DNA of 64,000 nt, taken from positions 62,001 to 126,000 of the forward strand of contig NZ_JAAALB010000010.1 of the NCBI RefSeq assembly GCF_009905545.1. Direction: 5' to 3'. Origin of the DNA: Cellulophaga sp. BC115SP (GTDB taxonomy: Bacteria > Bacteroidota > Bacteroidia > Cytophagales > Spirosomataceae). Each line of letters begins with the position of its first letter. Within the stretch, counting starts at the first letter, position 1. Below, in pieces: positions 26,452-35,783 of the stretch. The notes beneath the pieces are model-generated. The model saw only the letters and a program-made list of their open reading frames with translations, made no database searches and was not told where the DNA came from. The translations under genes and the position numbers were made by a program.

Positions 26452-27165
26452 TTACGCTACTTCAAATTCAAATATATCTTTCAAATGCCCTAGCATACGG
26501 CTTTCTACTTCAGCCATTTCTATCTCGCGACCAACTTCCAACGAAATTGAAGTCACAGCTTTATCGTCGATTCCACAGGGTACAATATGAGAAAAATAAC
26601 TCAAGTCAGTATTTACATTCAAAGCAAAACCGTGCATAGTGACCCAACGACTAGCTTTTACACCCATTGCACAGATTTTACGAGGATTTTTTTGTTCAAC
26701 AAAATCAATCCATACACCTGTGAGCCCATCGATACGACCTGCTTCGATACCGTAATCTGCACAAGTACGAATCACGGCTTCTTCCATAAAACGCATATAT
26801 CGATGAATATCGGTAAAGAAATTTTCTAAATCAAAAATCGGATAACCTACTAACTGACCGTAACCATGATAGGTAATGTCGCCCCCTCGGTTGATTTTAA
26901 AATACTGGGCATGATACTTCTCCAAACCTTCGTCGTCCAACAATAAATGCTCTGGTTTACCACTTTTTCCTAGCGTATATACATGCGGATGCTGACAAAA
27001 CAAAAGATAGTTAGGCGTTGCCCTTGGGGTTTCCTCAGGACTAATTTTACGGTTTTGTAGTTTAATCTCTACTATTTCAGCATGGAGTTTTTCTTGATAA
27101 TCCCAAGCTTCTTGGTAATCTATTACTCCTAAACTCTGAAACTTTACCTTTTTATGCTGTTCCAT
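26452..27165 (-). CDS. lipB: Octanoyltransferase (lipoyl biosynthesis)
   Basis: LipB transfers octanoyl from acyl carrier protein to lipoyl domains. The 237-residue protein carries HPHVYTLGKSGKPEHLLL, the signature RGGDITYHGYGQLVGYPIFD, GVWID, KICAMGVKASRWVTMHGFAL (with the catalytic Lys) and PCGI (catalytic Cys). Length is normal. It is divergent from the YraN gene, whose start is 92 bp away. Confidence 0.96.
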   Translation of the reverse strand: MEQHKKVKFQSLGVIDYQEAWDYQEKLHAEIVEIKLQNRKISPEETPRATPNYLLFCQHPHVYTLGKSGKPEHLLLDDEGLEKYHAQYFKINRGGDITYHGYGQLVGYPIFDLENFFTDIHRYMRFMEEAVIRTCADYGIEAGRIDGLTGVWIDFVEQKNPRKICAMGVKASRWVTMHGFALNVNTDLSYFSHIVPCGIDDKAVTSISLEVGREIEMAEVESRMLGHLKDIFEFEVA

Positions 27166-27257
27166 TTTTCACAACACTGTTCTTTCTAGTGCCAAAGAAA
27201 TTTAAAGTAAAAAATATTTATTTTCTTATCAAACAACAAACCCTAGTAGATAATTCA

Positions 27258-27611
27258 ATGGCCGAACACCTAGACACTGGTCGCGAAGCAGAAGACTTGG
27301 CAGCGTCCTATTTAATCGACAAAGGCTACGAAATTGTAGCCCGAAATTACCGTTATGGTCATGCCGAAGTGGATTTAATTATCCGAAAAGGCATTTTTTT
27401 AGTCTTTGTTGAGGTAAAATCCCGCAAGAATATCAAATTTGGAATGCCCGAAGCCGCAGTTAGCAAACTCAAAGTTTCCTTGGTAAAACGTGCCGCTGAT
27501 TTTTATGTTTACAAAACCAATTGGCACAAACAAATACGATTTGATGTCATTTCGATTGTTTTTCGCTCAGATGGTTTCGAAATCAAGCACTTTGAAGATG
27601 CCTTTTATTAG
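27258..27611 (+). CDS. YraN family (UPF0102) endonuclease-like protein
   Basis: The ATG at 27258 gives 117 residues, the usual UPF0102 length, beginning MAEHLDTGREAEDLAASYL. The restriction-endonuclease-like core is visible: GYEIVARNYRYGHAEVDLII, FVEVKSRKNIKFG (E-x-K) and KQIRFDVISI. The family is widely conserved with a poorly defined nucleic-acid role. The frame is open 23 codons upstream, but that segment is not conserved in character. It is the only plus-strand gene in this stretch. Confidence 0.9.
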   Translation: MAEHLDTGREAEDLAASYLIDKGYEIVARNYRYGHAEVDLIIRKGIFLVFVEVKSRKNIKFGMPEAAVSKLKVSLVKRAADFYVYKTNWHKQIRFDVISIVFRSDGFEIKHFEDAFY

Positions 27612-27676
27612 ATGTTAGCAAAAGGGGCAAAGCCTATTCACAAAGCTTTGCTTTGTCCCTTTTGGTTAAGTTTACG

Positions 27677-28408
27677 CTATTTTTCTAAAATAAAAATCAT
27701 TCGTGGCGATGTTTCAATATCAAAAGCATTGAGATGATAATCCCCAAAAATTTGCTTGAGTTTTAAACCCGCCGCCGAGAAATAATGTTGGAAATCAGTC
27801 AATGAAATAGCCTGTACTTTTTCATGAAAGTGATACTCATGACCCTCATCCATAAAATCTATATCTTTGATGATAAAGCCATCTTGTAAGGTTTTAGTAA
27901 TCTCAAAACGAATACCGTCAATTTCTTTTACCTGAAAAGGTAATAATTGTTTTTTCACGTATTCTGTATTGAAAAAATCCATCACAAAAATACCTCCTTT
28001 ACGCAGGTTGCGAGCTGCCGCCTGAAATGCCTTGATATTTTCGTCGTGATTTTCGAGATACCCAAAACTTGTAAATAGGTTTAGGATAAAATCGAAATAT
28101 CTTTCTTCAAAAACTTCACGCATATCGTGCACAAAAAAATGAAGATGTGCATTTTCGTAAATTTTAGCAAAAGCAATACTCTGTGGCGATAAGTCAACGC
28201 CTGTTACCTCAAACCCTTTTTGATTGAGATAAATAGCGTGACGCCCCTTACCACAGGCCAAATCCATAATATGATGTTCTGGCTGAATTTGTAAATACGA
28301 TGATAGTTGGTCCATAAAAAGCTGAGCTTCCTTGTCATCACGTTCTTTGTAAAGAATGTGATAATAAGGCGAGTCAAACCACGAGCTAAACCATTCTTTC
28401 GTCATCAT
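27677..28408 (-). CDS. Class I SAM-dependent methyltransferase
   Basis: The 243-residue protein has motif I MDLACGKGRHAIYL, an acidic end of strand 2 (VTGVDLSPQSIAFA), motif DFILNLFTSFGYL and a post-II ARNLRKGGIFVMDFFN. The substrate is unknown. It starts 120 bp downstream of the end of the fcl gene on the same strand and converges with YraN 65 bp away. Confidence 0.88.
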   Translation of the reverse strand: MMTKEWFSSWFDSPYYHILYKERDDKEAQLFMDQLSSYLQIQPEHHIMDLACGKGRHAIYLNQKGFEVTGVDLSPQSIAFAKIYENAHLHFFVHDMREVFEERYFDFILNLFTSFGYLENHDENIKAFQAAARNLRKGGIFVMDFFNTEYVKKQLLPFQVKEIDGIRFEITKTLQDGFIIKDIDFMDEGHEYHFHEKVQAISLTDFQHYFSAAGLKLKQIFGDYHLNAFDIETSPRMIFILEK

Positions 28409-28528
28409 TGTAAATGTTTGTTACTGGTGAATAGTGATATGTTATCAGGAAGGTTTGTAAGCTTTTGATGATAACTCTATTACTATTTTACTTCAGGTTA
28501 TTGGTTGTGATTAACCTTAAGCTATTTT

Positions 28529-29470
28529 TTACAATCTTAAAGCGTCATGATTGGTCAAGAAATCTTGATAAGCCAAACCAATTCCCTCTTCTAATTCAAT
28601 TTTATGTTTCCAACCATAACTGTGCAATTTGGACACATCCATCAACTTACGTGGTGTACCATCTGGTTTAGAGGTATCCCAAACTAGTTCACCTTCAAAA
28701 CCTACAACATTCTTTACGGTATTCGCCAATTCTTTAATGGTTACGTCGGTACCTGTTCCTATATTTACCAACTCACGCTCGTTGTAATTTTCCATCAAAT
28801 ATAAGCATGCTTCTGCCAAATCGTCAGCGTGTAAGAACTCACGCATAGGAGAGCCTGTACCCCAAAGTGTTACGTTGGGAGCACCGTTGATTTTTGCCTC
28901 ATGAAATTTACGAATCATTGCTGGCAATACGTGAGAATTTTGTAAGTCATAATTATCATTAGGACCATACAAATTGGTAGGCATTGCCGATATAAAATTA
29001 CAGCCATACTGGTTGCGATATTCTTCACACATTTTGATACCAGCAATTTTGGCAATAGCATAAGGCTCATTAGTATATTCCAAATAGCCACTTAACAAGT
29101 ATTCTTCTTTTAAAGGCTGTGGCGCTAATTTTGGATAAATACAAGAAGAACCCAAAAACATCAATTTCGTCACCTTATTCACATAAGCACTATGAATGAC
29201 ATTGTTCTGTATCGAAAGGTTTTCGTACAAGAAATCGGCACGATAAGTGTTATTAGCTACAATACCACCCACTTTGGCAGCAGCAAGGAATACATAGTCA
29301 GGTTTTTCGGCAGCAAAGAAATCGGCTACTGCCTGTTGGTTGCGTAAGTCTAATTCCTTAGATGTACGAAGCAGAAAATTGGTATATCCTGCTTTTTGTA
29401 ATGCTCGTAAAATGGCAGAACCCACCATTCCACGATGTCCTGCTACATAGATTTTTGCGTCTTTTTCCAC
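28529..29470 (-). CDS. fcl: GDP-L-fucose synthase
   Basis: This short-chain epimerase/reductase converts GDP-4-keto-6-deoxymannose to GDP-L-fucose for surface glycans. The 313-residue protein has the NADP loop [22 protein letters not shown] (active-site Ser and Cys), the YxxxK pair in [10 protein letters not shown], and [23 protein letters not shown], the preceding enzyme, is not in the window. A 230-bp spacer precedes the divergent gene at 29709. Confidence 0.95.
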   Translation of the reverse strand: MEKDAKIYVAGHRGMVGSAILRALQKAGYTNFLLRTSKELDLRNQQAVADFFAAEKPDYVFLAAAKVGGIVANNTYRADFLYENLSIQNNVIHSAYVNKVTKLMFLGSSCIYPKLAPQPLKEEYLLSGYLEYTNEPYAIAKIAGIKMCEEYRNQYGCNFISAMPTNLYGPNDNYDLQNSHVLPAMIRKFHEAKINGAPNVTLWGTGSPMREFLHADDLAEACLYLMENYNERELVNIGTGTDVTIKELANTVKNVVGFEGELVWDTSKPDGTPRKLMDVSKLHSYGWKHKIELEEGIGLAYQDFLTNHDALRL

Positions 29471-29708
29471 GGGTTAATTGATTATTGATGTTCTGGAAAA
29501 CAGAATCATTTCCAGCGATTTATATCTTAAATAACATTTTTTTGCCAAACAAAAGTTTACAAATATCACCTAAATTCAAGAGTTTTGCCAGAAGGCTTTT
29601 TGTTGAAATTTGGATAACAAGATTTCTCTTCCTTCTTTTGTTTAAAAATAAATAAGCAAATTTTTCGTTTGCAAAAGTAATAGATTAGCCTTTGACTACG
29701 TGCTACCC

Positions 29709-30731
29709 ATGAGAAGTTTATCCTTTCCCACTACTTTTATCTCTTTGATTTCCATCTTACTACTTCATAGTACTGTAACTTGTATTGCCCAACAAAAAGA
29801 CGAATTTAAGTCGAGTAGTAAGCCCAAAACCGATACTACCGCTCGCAAAAAAGGGATTTTGGGAGGACTTATCCAGACTGATGTGCTCGATAATATCAAA
29901 AATGCAAAGAAGACTATTTCGGACGTAAAAGACGATATAAAAAATAATAAAGAAAAAGCCGAAGAGTTTTCAGCTGACTTAAGCGGTGACCTTGGTTTGA
30001 AAGTAAAAAAAGATACCAAGAAAGGTAAAAAAGTAAAAAAAGCACCTAAAGACGAATATTCGGGAATCAAGTTTGAACGCCGTATCGGTGAATATGGTAC
30101 GGGAAACCGCTTCACTGTGGAAGAAATCAATGTTCTGAGAAACCCTGACGAGGCTACTCCAAGTACTTATGCCAAAGAAATTTGGTGGTATGATCCCAAA
30201 CTACGTCGTATTACCAATACTCCTCGTAAAGACTTAGATTATGGTGAAGTCTGTCATGGTCCTTACAAGAAATACGTCAACGATGAATTGGTTGAAGAAG
30301 GCTTTTTTTATGTTGGCGTAAAAGATGGTCGTTGGGAAACTTACAATCAAGAGTATATTCTTTTGACAAAAGATAAATACAAAAATGGCTTTCCAGCAGA
30401 GTCTCATTTTTCGTATTATGACAAAGAACAAAAGAAATTAAAAGAAGTAATCCCTGTAAAATTTGGGAAAGTAACGGGTGAATATCGTTCATTTTATGAT
30501 GGAGGACAGCTCAAAGAAGAAGGGAAATTTGAAGACAGTATCAAGGTGGGTCGTTGGAGAGAATATCATCAATTTGGTGCTATGGGTCGTCTGAAAAAAG
30601 AAACGATGTATCCCAAAGATAAATTCGAAAAAGGCGAAGCGGTTGTTCTTCAAGAGAGAGATAATACAGGAAAATTGATTTATGAAGCACCCAAACAACA
30701 AAAGCGTAAGGCAGAGGATGACGACAATTAA
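29709..30731 (+). CDS. Secreted MORN-repeat-like protein
   Basis: From the ATG at 29709 there are 340 residues (an in-frame GTG three codons earlier is less likely). A signal peptide (MRSLSFPTTFISLISILLL) precedes a Lys/Asp-rich helical stretch (about 30-110). The C-terminal 170 residues have repeated MORN/YwqK-type strands: HGPYKKYVNDELVEEGFFYV, KDGRWETYNQ, GEYRSFYDGGQLKEEGKFED and VGRWREYHQFG. MORN-type repeats mediate protein or lipid contacts. Function is unknown. It ends with a strong terminator at 30867-30892. Confidence 0.78.
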   Translation: MRSLSFPTTFISLISILLLHSTVTCIAQQKDEFKSSSKPKTDTTARKKGILGGLIQTDVLDNIKNAKKTISDVKDDIKNNKEKAEEFSADLSGDLGLKVKKDTKKGKKVKKAPKDEYSGIKFERRIGEYGTGNRFTVEEINVLRNPDEATPSTYAKEIWWYDPKLRRITNTPRKDLDYGEVCHGPYKKYVNDELVEEGFFYVGVKDGRWETYNQEYILLTKDKYKNGFPAESHFSYYDKEQKKLKEVIPVKFGKVTGEYRSFYDGGQLKEEGKFEDSIKVGRWREYHQFGAMGRLKKETMYPKDKFEKGEAVVLQERDNTGKLIYEAPKQQKRKAEDDDN

Positions 30732-30744
30732 GTGAGTAATAATT

Positions 30745-30855
30745 TTACCTGCATTAAGCTATAGACTTTATGCCATAAGCTAAAAGTTAAAAAGTATTTT
30801 TCAGAATAAGTAAAGCTTTTGCTTAATGCCTGTAGCTTACTGCCTAAAGCATTAA
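30745..30855. repeat. Imperfect hairpin / dispersed word repeat
   Basis: TGCATTAAGCTATAGAC ... TAAGCTAAAAG (30750-30786) is roughly complementary to 30814-30852. The right arm TAATGCCTGTAGCTTACTGC plus CTAAAGC (30824-30850) is a dispersed copy of 9953-9979. It lies just after the stop of the gene at 29709. The remaining bases to 31090 hold the terminator and otherwise nothing recognisable. Confidence 0.6.
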
Positions 30856-30866
30856 AAATATTTTTT

Positions 30867-30892
30867 AAGCCTGAGGGGTATCCCTTAGGCTT
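30867..30892 (+). terminator. Intrinsic terminator after the MORN-like gene
   Basis: An 11-bp stem, AAGCCTGAGGG with CCCTTAGGCTT (one G-T wobble) and loop GTAT, is followed by TTTTT. Confidence 0.9.
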
Positions 30893-31090
30893 TTTGTATT
30901 TTATCATGATTGTATGCAGTTGAAATATGAGAGTAATCTCCATTTATAAAAGATAATCTTCAGTCAAGAACACTAAATTACAGATAGGCTGTTAAATTGC
31001 TCATGAAATGATTTTAGAGCACCAAAATGTGGGAAATAGCTTTTTTCTATGTCTTAGTCCTCTCTTTAGTTCTTTACAAAAAACAAACTC

Positions 31091-32563
31091 ATGGAAAATC
31101 TTCAGCAACATATTGATTCAGTCATGCAAAAAGCCTCTCAGGCTTTTAAGATATATCGTAAAGTTTCAGGAAAAGATAAAGCTATTTTTCTCAGAACAAT
31201 TGCACAAAATATCTTGGATTTAGGTGGTAGTTTAATTCAAACAGCACATCAAGAAACTAATATTCCAGAGGCTCGACTCATAGGCGAGCGCACACGTACC
31301 TGCTTTCAGCTTGAAACCAATGCCCGTTTGCTAGAGGAAGGCTCGTGGGTTGAGGCTCGTATTGATACCGCATTGCCTGAACGAGCGCCGATGCCTCGCC
31401 CAGATATTCGCAAAATGTTGATTCCGATTGGTCCAGTCGTGGTTTTTGGTGCTAGTAATTTTCCTTTTGCTTATTCTACTGCTGGAGGCGATACCGCCTC
31501 GGCTTTGGCTGCTGGTTGTCCCGTTGTGGTAAAAGGTCACCCTGCTCATGCCAAAACCTCCGAAATGGTAGCGGAAGCTGTTTTAAAAGCTGTATCAACT
31601 TGTGGTTTACCAGATGGTACATTTGCACACGTGGCTGGACACAGCTTTGAAGTTGGTCGAGCATTGGTATTGCATCCTATAACCAAAGCCGTTGGTTTTA
31701 CGGGGTCACTCAATGGAGGAAAAGCACTTTTTGATTTGGCCAATCAGCGTCCTGAGCCAATTCCTGTATTTTCAGAAATGGGAAGTATCAATCCTGTAGT
31801 GTTAATGCCAGAAAAACTCAAAGCTGAAGCATCGCAAGTGGCTCTTACTTATGCCAATTCAATTACTTTGGGTATGGGGCAGTTTTGCACTAATCCTGGG
31901 CTAATTCTGGCAATAGATCATCCAGATTTAGATACTTTCATCGAAACGCTCAGTAAAGCCGTTGAACAGGTAGCACCAGCAGCTATGCTCAATGCAGGCA
32001 TTTATCAAAATTTTGAAGGAAAAAGAACGGTAGCGCTGTCACAAGAAGGTGTCAAAACAGAGGTAGAATCATTAGTCGAAAAAACTGGTATTATTCAGGC
32101 TATTCCAACCATAGCCTCGGTATCGAGTAGTATATTTTTAGAAAATCCTACTTTACACCAAGAAGTATTTGGTCCTTATTCCTTGATTGTGAAATGTACG
32201 GATCTAGACAACTTATTGCAGGTTATCCAACATTTAGAAGGTCAACTAACCTCTACCTTGATGGCTACAGAAAAGGAGCTACAAGACAATCCTGAAATTG
32301 TTGAAACACTGAGAAATATCTGTGGTCGACTGATTTTCAATGGTGTGCCTACTGGTGTGGAAGTATGTTATGCCATGCAACACGGTGGGCCATTTCCAGC
32401 AACTACTGATGCTCGTTTTGGTGCAGTAGGACCTGACGCCATCAAACGTTGGGTACGCCCAGCCAGTTTTCAAAATTTTCCAGAAAAACTATTACCAGCC
32501 GAACTACAAAGTCAAAATCCGCTGAATATCTGGAGGATTGTCAACGATGAATGGACCAGATAG
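31091..32563 (+). CDS. Aldehyde dehydrogenase, alpha-ketoglutaric semialdehyde dehydrogenase type
   Basis: The 490-residue NAD(P)-dependent ALDH oxidises aldehydes to acids. The segments QETNIPEARLIGERTRTCFQ, FGASNFPFAYSTAGGDTASA, GFTGSLNGGKALFDLA, the catalytic-Glu region FSEMGSINPV and the catalytic-Cys region GQFCTNPGL closely follow the 2,5-dioxovalerate (alpha-ketoglutarate semialdehyde) dehydrogenase branch, which ends sugar-acid and hydroxyproline catabolism by making 2-oxoglutarate. The sub-branch is judged by eye. It stands alone here. The DapA-family gene with an AraC regulator at the left edge could belong to the same catabolic route, but that is speculative. Confidence 0.85.
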   Translation: MENLQQHIDSVMQKASQAFKIYRKVSGKDKAIFLRTIAQNILDLGGSLIQTAHQETNIPEARLIGERTRTCFQLETNARLLEEGSWVEARIDTALPERAPMPRPDIRKMLIPIGPVVVFGASNFPFAYSTAGGDTASALAAGCPVVVKGHPAHAKTSEMVAEAVLKAVSTCGLPDGTFAHVAGHSFEVGRALVLHPITKAVGFTGSLNGGKALFDLANQRPEPIPVFSEMGSINPVVLMPEKLKAEASQVALTYANSITLGMGQFCTNPGLILAIDHPDLDTFIETLSKAVEQVAPAAMLNAGIYQNFEGKRTVALSQEGVKTEVESLVEKTGIIQAIPTIASVSSSIFLENPTLHQEVFGPYSLIVKCTDLDNLLQVIQHLEGQLTSTLMATEKELQDNPEIVETLRNICGRLIFNGVPTGVEVCYAMQHGGPFPATTDARFGAVGPDAIKRWVRPASFQNFPEKLLPAELQSQNPLNIWRIVNDEWTR

Positions 32564-32760
32564 ATATTAGTGCTGAATTATATTTAAGTTTTGTGTTTTA
32601 GGGACAAGGCAACAGGCACAAGGCAAAGAGTGTTGAAATGTTTTTTAGTAACGATAGATATGTTTTTGCCGAATCCCCAAAGCTGAAAGCCAAAGGCTCA
32701 AAATTAAATTTTATTTTACCTACTGAATTTACTGAAATTAATTACCAACTATCAATAACA

Positions 32761-33633
32761 ATGAAAAAACGTCTGATTACCTCTCTGCTTTTAGGGCTTT
32801 CGTGTATGACTTTTGGACAAAAAAAGAGCGATACAAAAGAATGGGAGCAACTATTTAATGGAAAAAACTTAGATGGCTGGGACATCAAAATCCGCCATTA
32901 TGATTTGAACGACAACTTTGCCAACACGTTTCGTGTAAAAGACGGGAAATTGGTTGTGTCGTATGATGGTTACGATAAGTTTGATGAAAAATTTGGTCAT
33001 ATTTTCTACAAAAAGAAATTCTCCAACTACATCATCGCTACTGAATATCGTTTTGTAGGCGAGCAAGCGCCTGAAGGACCAGGATGGGCATATCGTAACA
33101 GCGGTATCATGCTTCACTGTCAGCCAGCAGCATCAATGGGGAAAGACCAAGATTTTCCAATTTCGATTGAAGTACAGCTTTTAGGTGGCTCAGGCAAGGG
33201 CGAACGTACTACTTGTAATCTTTGTACCCCAGGAACAAATGTAGAAATGAATGGCAAGTTATTTACACCACACTGTATCAACTCCAAATCAAAAACATAC
33301 GACGGTGACCAATGGGTAAGAGCCGAAGTAATGGTCTTGGGTGATTCATTGGTAAGACATTATGTAAATGGAGAAATGGTTTTGGAATATCAAAAACCTC
33401 AAGTAGGAGGGGGCAATGTTGATGCTTATAATCCTGCCTTCAAACCTGATGGAAAGCTATTGAATGAGGGATATATTTCACTCCAAAGCGAAAGTCATCC
33501 TGTTGAATTCCGCAAAGTTGAAGTGTTACAATTAGAAGGTTGTACAGATCCTAAAGCTTTGAACTATAAGTCTTATTTTATCAAATCTTTACCTAATACC
33601 TGCAAATACGCTAAGAAAAAGGGTAAAAAGTAA
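32761..33633 (+). CDS. Secreted DUF1080 (3-keto-disaccharide hydrolase-like) protein
   Basis: The ATG at 32761 gives 290 residues with a signal peptide (MKKRLITSLLLGLSCMTFGQ). The concanavalin-like DUF1080 domain is evident from WEQLFNGKNLDGWDIKI at the start, then YRNSGIMLHCQ, FPISIEVQLLGG and GYISLQSESHPVEFRKVEV at the end. A Cys-containing tail (EGCTDPKALNYKSYFIKS) resembles a short C-terminal module. The domain occurs in secreted carbohydrate-active proteins. The frame is open for 41 codons upstream, but those cover intergenic repeat-like sequence. Confidence 0.9.
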   Translation: MKKRLITSLLLGLSCMTFGQKKSDTKEWEQLFNGKNLDGWDIKIRHYDLNDNFANTFRVKDGKLVVSYDGYDKFDEKFGHIFYKKKFSNYIIATEYRFVGEQAPEGPGWAYRNSGIMLHCQPAASMGKDQDFPISIEVQLLGGSGKGERTTCNLCTPGTNVEMNGKLFTPHCINSKSKTYDGDQWVRAEVMVLGDSLVRHYVNGEMVLEYQKPQVGGGNVDAYNPAFKPDGKLLNEGYISLQSESHPVEFRKVEVLQLEGCTDPKALNYKSYFIKSLPNTCKYAKKKGKK

Positions 33634-33642
33634 GTATTAGGA

Positions 33643-33733
33643 AAGTGGCAAAGGCATAAAGTAACAAAGGCACAAAGTGTAGTGTTTATTTTCACTTTGT
33701 GCCTTTGTGCCTTAATAGCTTTGTCACTCTCAA
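33643..33733. terminator. Bidirectional hairpin terminator with GGCACAAAG word repeats
   Basis: The perfect 15-bp core CAAAGGCACAAAGTG (33665-33679) pairs with 33693-33707 around a T-rich 13-base loop. Degenerate extensions of the same words (GGCAAAGGCATAAAG on the left, GTGCCTTAATAGCTTTG on the right) lengthen the arms to about 35 bases. It fills the gap between convergent genes. The tail TTTGTCACTCTCAA (33720-33733) recurs exactly at 60332-60345. Confidence 0.75.
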
Positions 33734-33734
33734 G

Positions 33735-34280
33735 CTATTTTCTCTTCTCTCTGAGTGATTTGGCAATTTTTACGGCTGTCATAATCAGTACCGCAAAGAC
33801 TAATAACCCTACTACACCCCAAATCCAGTCGATGGTATTTTTTAGGATTACTAGAAAAACAATTGCAAAAAGGAATATCGTTGCTACTTCGTTATAAAGT
33901 CTTAATTGAAAGCTTGTAAATCGAAATTTACCTTCTCTAAGCTCAAAAATGATTTTTCGGCAAAGAAAATGGTAAATTAAAAGTCCTACCACAAAGCTTA
34001 ATTTAAGATGTAACCAGCCATGTTGTGCGAAACTATCCCACCAAGACCAATATACCAACGTCGCTCCCGAAATCAGGGTCAACCACATAGCGGGAACCAT
34101 GATGGCATTGAACAAAACCTTTTCCATCTTCTTGAACTGCTCTTGGATAATATCTCGTTCGAGTTCAGGCTTGGTATTGGCTTCGGTATGATAAACAAAT
34201 AAGCGTGGCAAATAGAATAATCCAGCGAACCAGCTCACCACAAAAATAATATGTATGGCCTTGATATGGTTATAATCCAT
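33735..34280 (-). CDS. hemJ: Protoporphyrinogen oxidase HemJ (CopD-like membrane protein)
   Basis: HemJ oxidises protoporphyrinogen IX in bacteria lacking HemG and HemY. The 181-residue protein has four spans and the family pattern IKAIHIIFVVSWFAGLFYLP (His10), TKMEKVLFN-like EQFKKMEKVLFNAIMVPAMW, WLHLKLSFVVGLLIYHFLC and LRLYNEVATIFLFAIVFLVI. Length is as usual for UPF0093. It follows the glycosyltransferase gene by 6 bp on the same strand, so the two are co-transcribed. Confidence 0.92.
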   Translation of the reverse strand: MDYNHIKAIHIIFVVSWFAGLFYLPRLFVYHTEANTKPELERDIIQEQFKKMEKVLFNAIMVPAMWLTLISGATLVYWSWWDSFAQHGWLHLKLSFVVGLLIYHFLCRKIIFELREGKFRFTSFQLRLYNEVATIFLFAIVFLVILKNTIDWIWGVVGLLVFAVLIMTAVKIAKSLREKRK

Positions 34281-34286
34281 TTCTGA

Positions 34287-35018
34287 CTAGCGTTTGTATG
34301 ATTTGAATAAACTCAACCATTTCATCTGAAGAACTCCAAATACAGCTTCTTTAAAGATATTTGCTGACATTTTAGATTCTCCTTTGGTACGGTCGGTAAA
34401 GATTATTGGAACTTCTTCGATTTTGAATCCGTACTTCCAAGTCGTAAATTTCATTTCTACCTGAAAGGCGTATCCTACAAATCGAATTTTATCTAGATCA
34501 ATCGTTTTTAAAACGGTATCACGGTAGCACTTAAAACCTGCTGTGACATCCATAATAGTCATTTGAGTGATAAATCGCACATAATATCCAGCAAAATAAG
34601 ACATCAAAACACGTCCCATTGGCCAGTTTACAACATTAACACCCTTGATATAACGTGAACCTATGGCCAAATCCGCGCCTCCTACGGCACAAGCGTTGTA
34701 AAGACGAACTAAGTCATCAGGATTGTGAGAAAAGTCGGCGTCCATTTCAAAGATATACTCAAAACCACGAGCCAACGCATATTTGAACCCATGGATATAG
34801 GCGGTTCCTAGTCCTAACTTTCCTTTTCGTTCTTGCAAATGAAGTCTCTCACCATATTGCACTTGCAATTCTTTTACCTTGAGTGCAGTCCCATCTGGAG
34901 AGCCATCATCCACAATTAACAAGTCAAAACTTGGTTCTAGACTCATTACTTTATGAATAATAGCTTCAATATTTTCAATTTCGTTGTACGTTGGGATAAT
35001 GACGATACGATTGTTCAT
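34287..35018 (-). CDS. Polyprenol monophosphomannose synthase-like glycosyltransferase (GT2)
   Basis: The 243-residue GT-A fold enzyme has PTYNEIENIEAIIHKV at the N-terminus, LLIVDDGSPDGTA (nucleotide-binding DxD partner), FEMDADFSHNPDDL (metal-binding DAD) and FVGYAFQVEMKFTTW plus IIFTDRTKGESKMS. This matches dolichol/polyprenol-phosphate mannose synthases, which make lipid-linked sugar donors at the inner membrane. There is no C-terminal membrane domain, so it is the short soluble type. It forms an operon with hemJ. Confidence 0.93.
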   Translation of the reverse strand: MNNRIVIIPTYNEIENIEAIIHKVMSLEPSFDLLIVDDGSPDGTALKVKELQVQYGERLHLQERKGKLGLGTAYIHGFKYALARGFEYIFEMDADFSHNPDDLVRLYNACAVGGADLAIGSRYIKGVNVVNWPMGRVLMSYFAGYYVRFITQMTIMDVTAGFKCYRDTVLKTIDLDKIRFVGYAFQVEMKFTTWKYGFKIEEVPIIFTDRTKGESKMSANIFKEAVFGVLQMKWLSLFKSYKR

Positions 35019-35235
35019 TGATAAAACGATTTTAATAGCTCTTTCTCAAAAAACTATAGAGCTCTTTGGTTTTGTATTAGTAGAATGATAGAATAATGAT
35101 TCAAAACTTGAATAACTTCCTAAAATAAGCCCAAATCCACTGAATTTTGTCAGATAATAGAAAAACTTATTTTAAGTGCATTCTTGCAGGTGTTTGAAAG
35201 TATTGGCCTCTGATACAATTTTATCATGCCATTTT

Positions 35236-35613
35236 TTAGATTGGCTTTTTGGTAGAATCAGGTTTTGACGTACGTTGCTTTTTTAGATAACGTTCATTTT
35301 TGGCTTCGAGATCTTTCACAACTTTTTCGTACATAGCTTTAAATTGCTCTGGTCGAGCCACATAATATTTAAAGCTTGCATGATAAATAGCCGTGTCGAT
35401 ACTGTATTTCTTAAAAATTTCTTTTTCTAGCCCTTTATAGACTACCAATGCCGAATCTGCGCTGCCCATGTGTAAATTATTCACTTGGTTTTCAGCGATA
35501 TGCACCTCTTCCAGAAGGGTAATCATTTTGTCCTCTGGAATCAAATTTTCGGGTTTGTCAGATGTGCTACATGCCGACAAAAGCCCTATTAGTAGAAGAA
35601 TTCTTGCTCTCAC
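35236..35613 (-). CDS. DUF4296 lipoprotein
   Basis: The 125-residue protein has a lipoprotein signal (MRARILLLIGLLSAC, Cys15) and a helical body with IPEDKMITLLEEVHIAE, the family's first helix, and YYVARPEQFKAMYEKVVKDL at the end. It is a Bacteroidota-specific family of unknown function. It is divergent from the Bat operon across 170 bp; that gap contains an imperfect palindrome, GTTCACTTT/AAAGTGTGAAC, at about 35700-35722. Confidence 0.88.
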   Translation of the reverse strand: MRARILLLIGLLSACSTSDKPENLIPEDKMITLLEEVHIAENQVNNLHMGSADSALVVYKGLEKEIFKKYSIDTAIYHASFKYYVARPEQFKAMYEKVVKDLEAKNERYLKKQRTSKPDSTKKPI

Positions 35614-35783
35614 ATTTCAAAATTACAGGGATTTTAGGTAGTTTTAAAGCAATTCTTGGATAATTAGGAATTATTAACACTTTTATCTACAAGTACTTGG
35701 TTCACTTTATAAAAGTGTGAACTCCTTTCAGCGTTTCGAGTTATTTCTCTTAATTAGAAATAATTCCATCTACTCAGAAGGCT

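Noticed and set aside
32638-32760. N-terminal extension of the DUF1080 gene
   Set aside because: The segment is not signal-like, whereas the ATG at 32761 starts a clear signal peptide.
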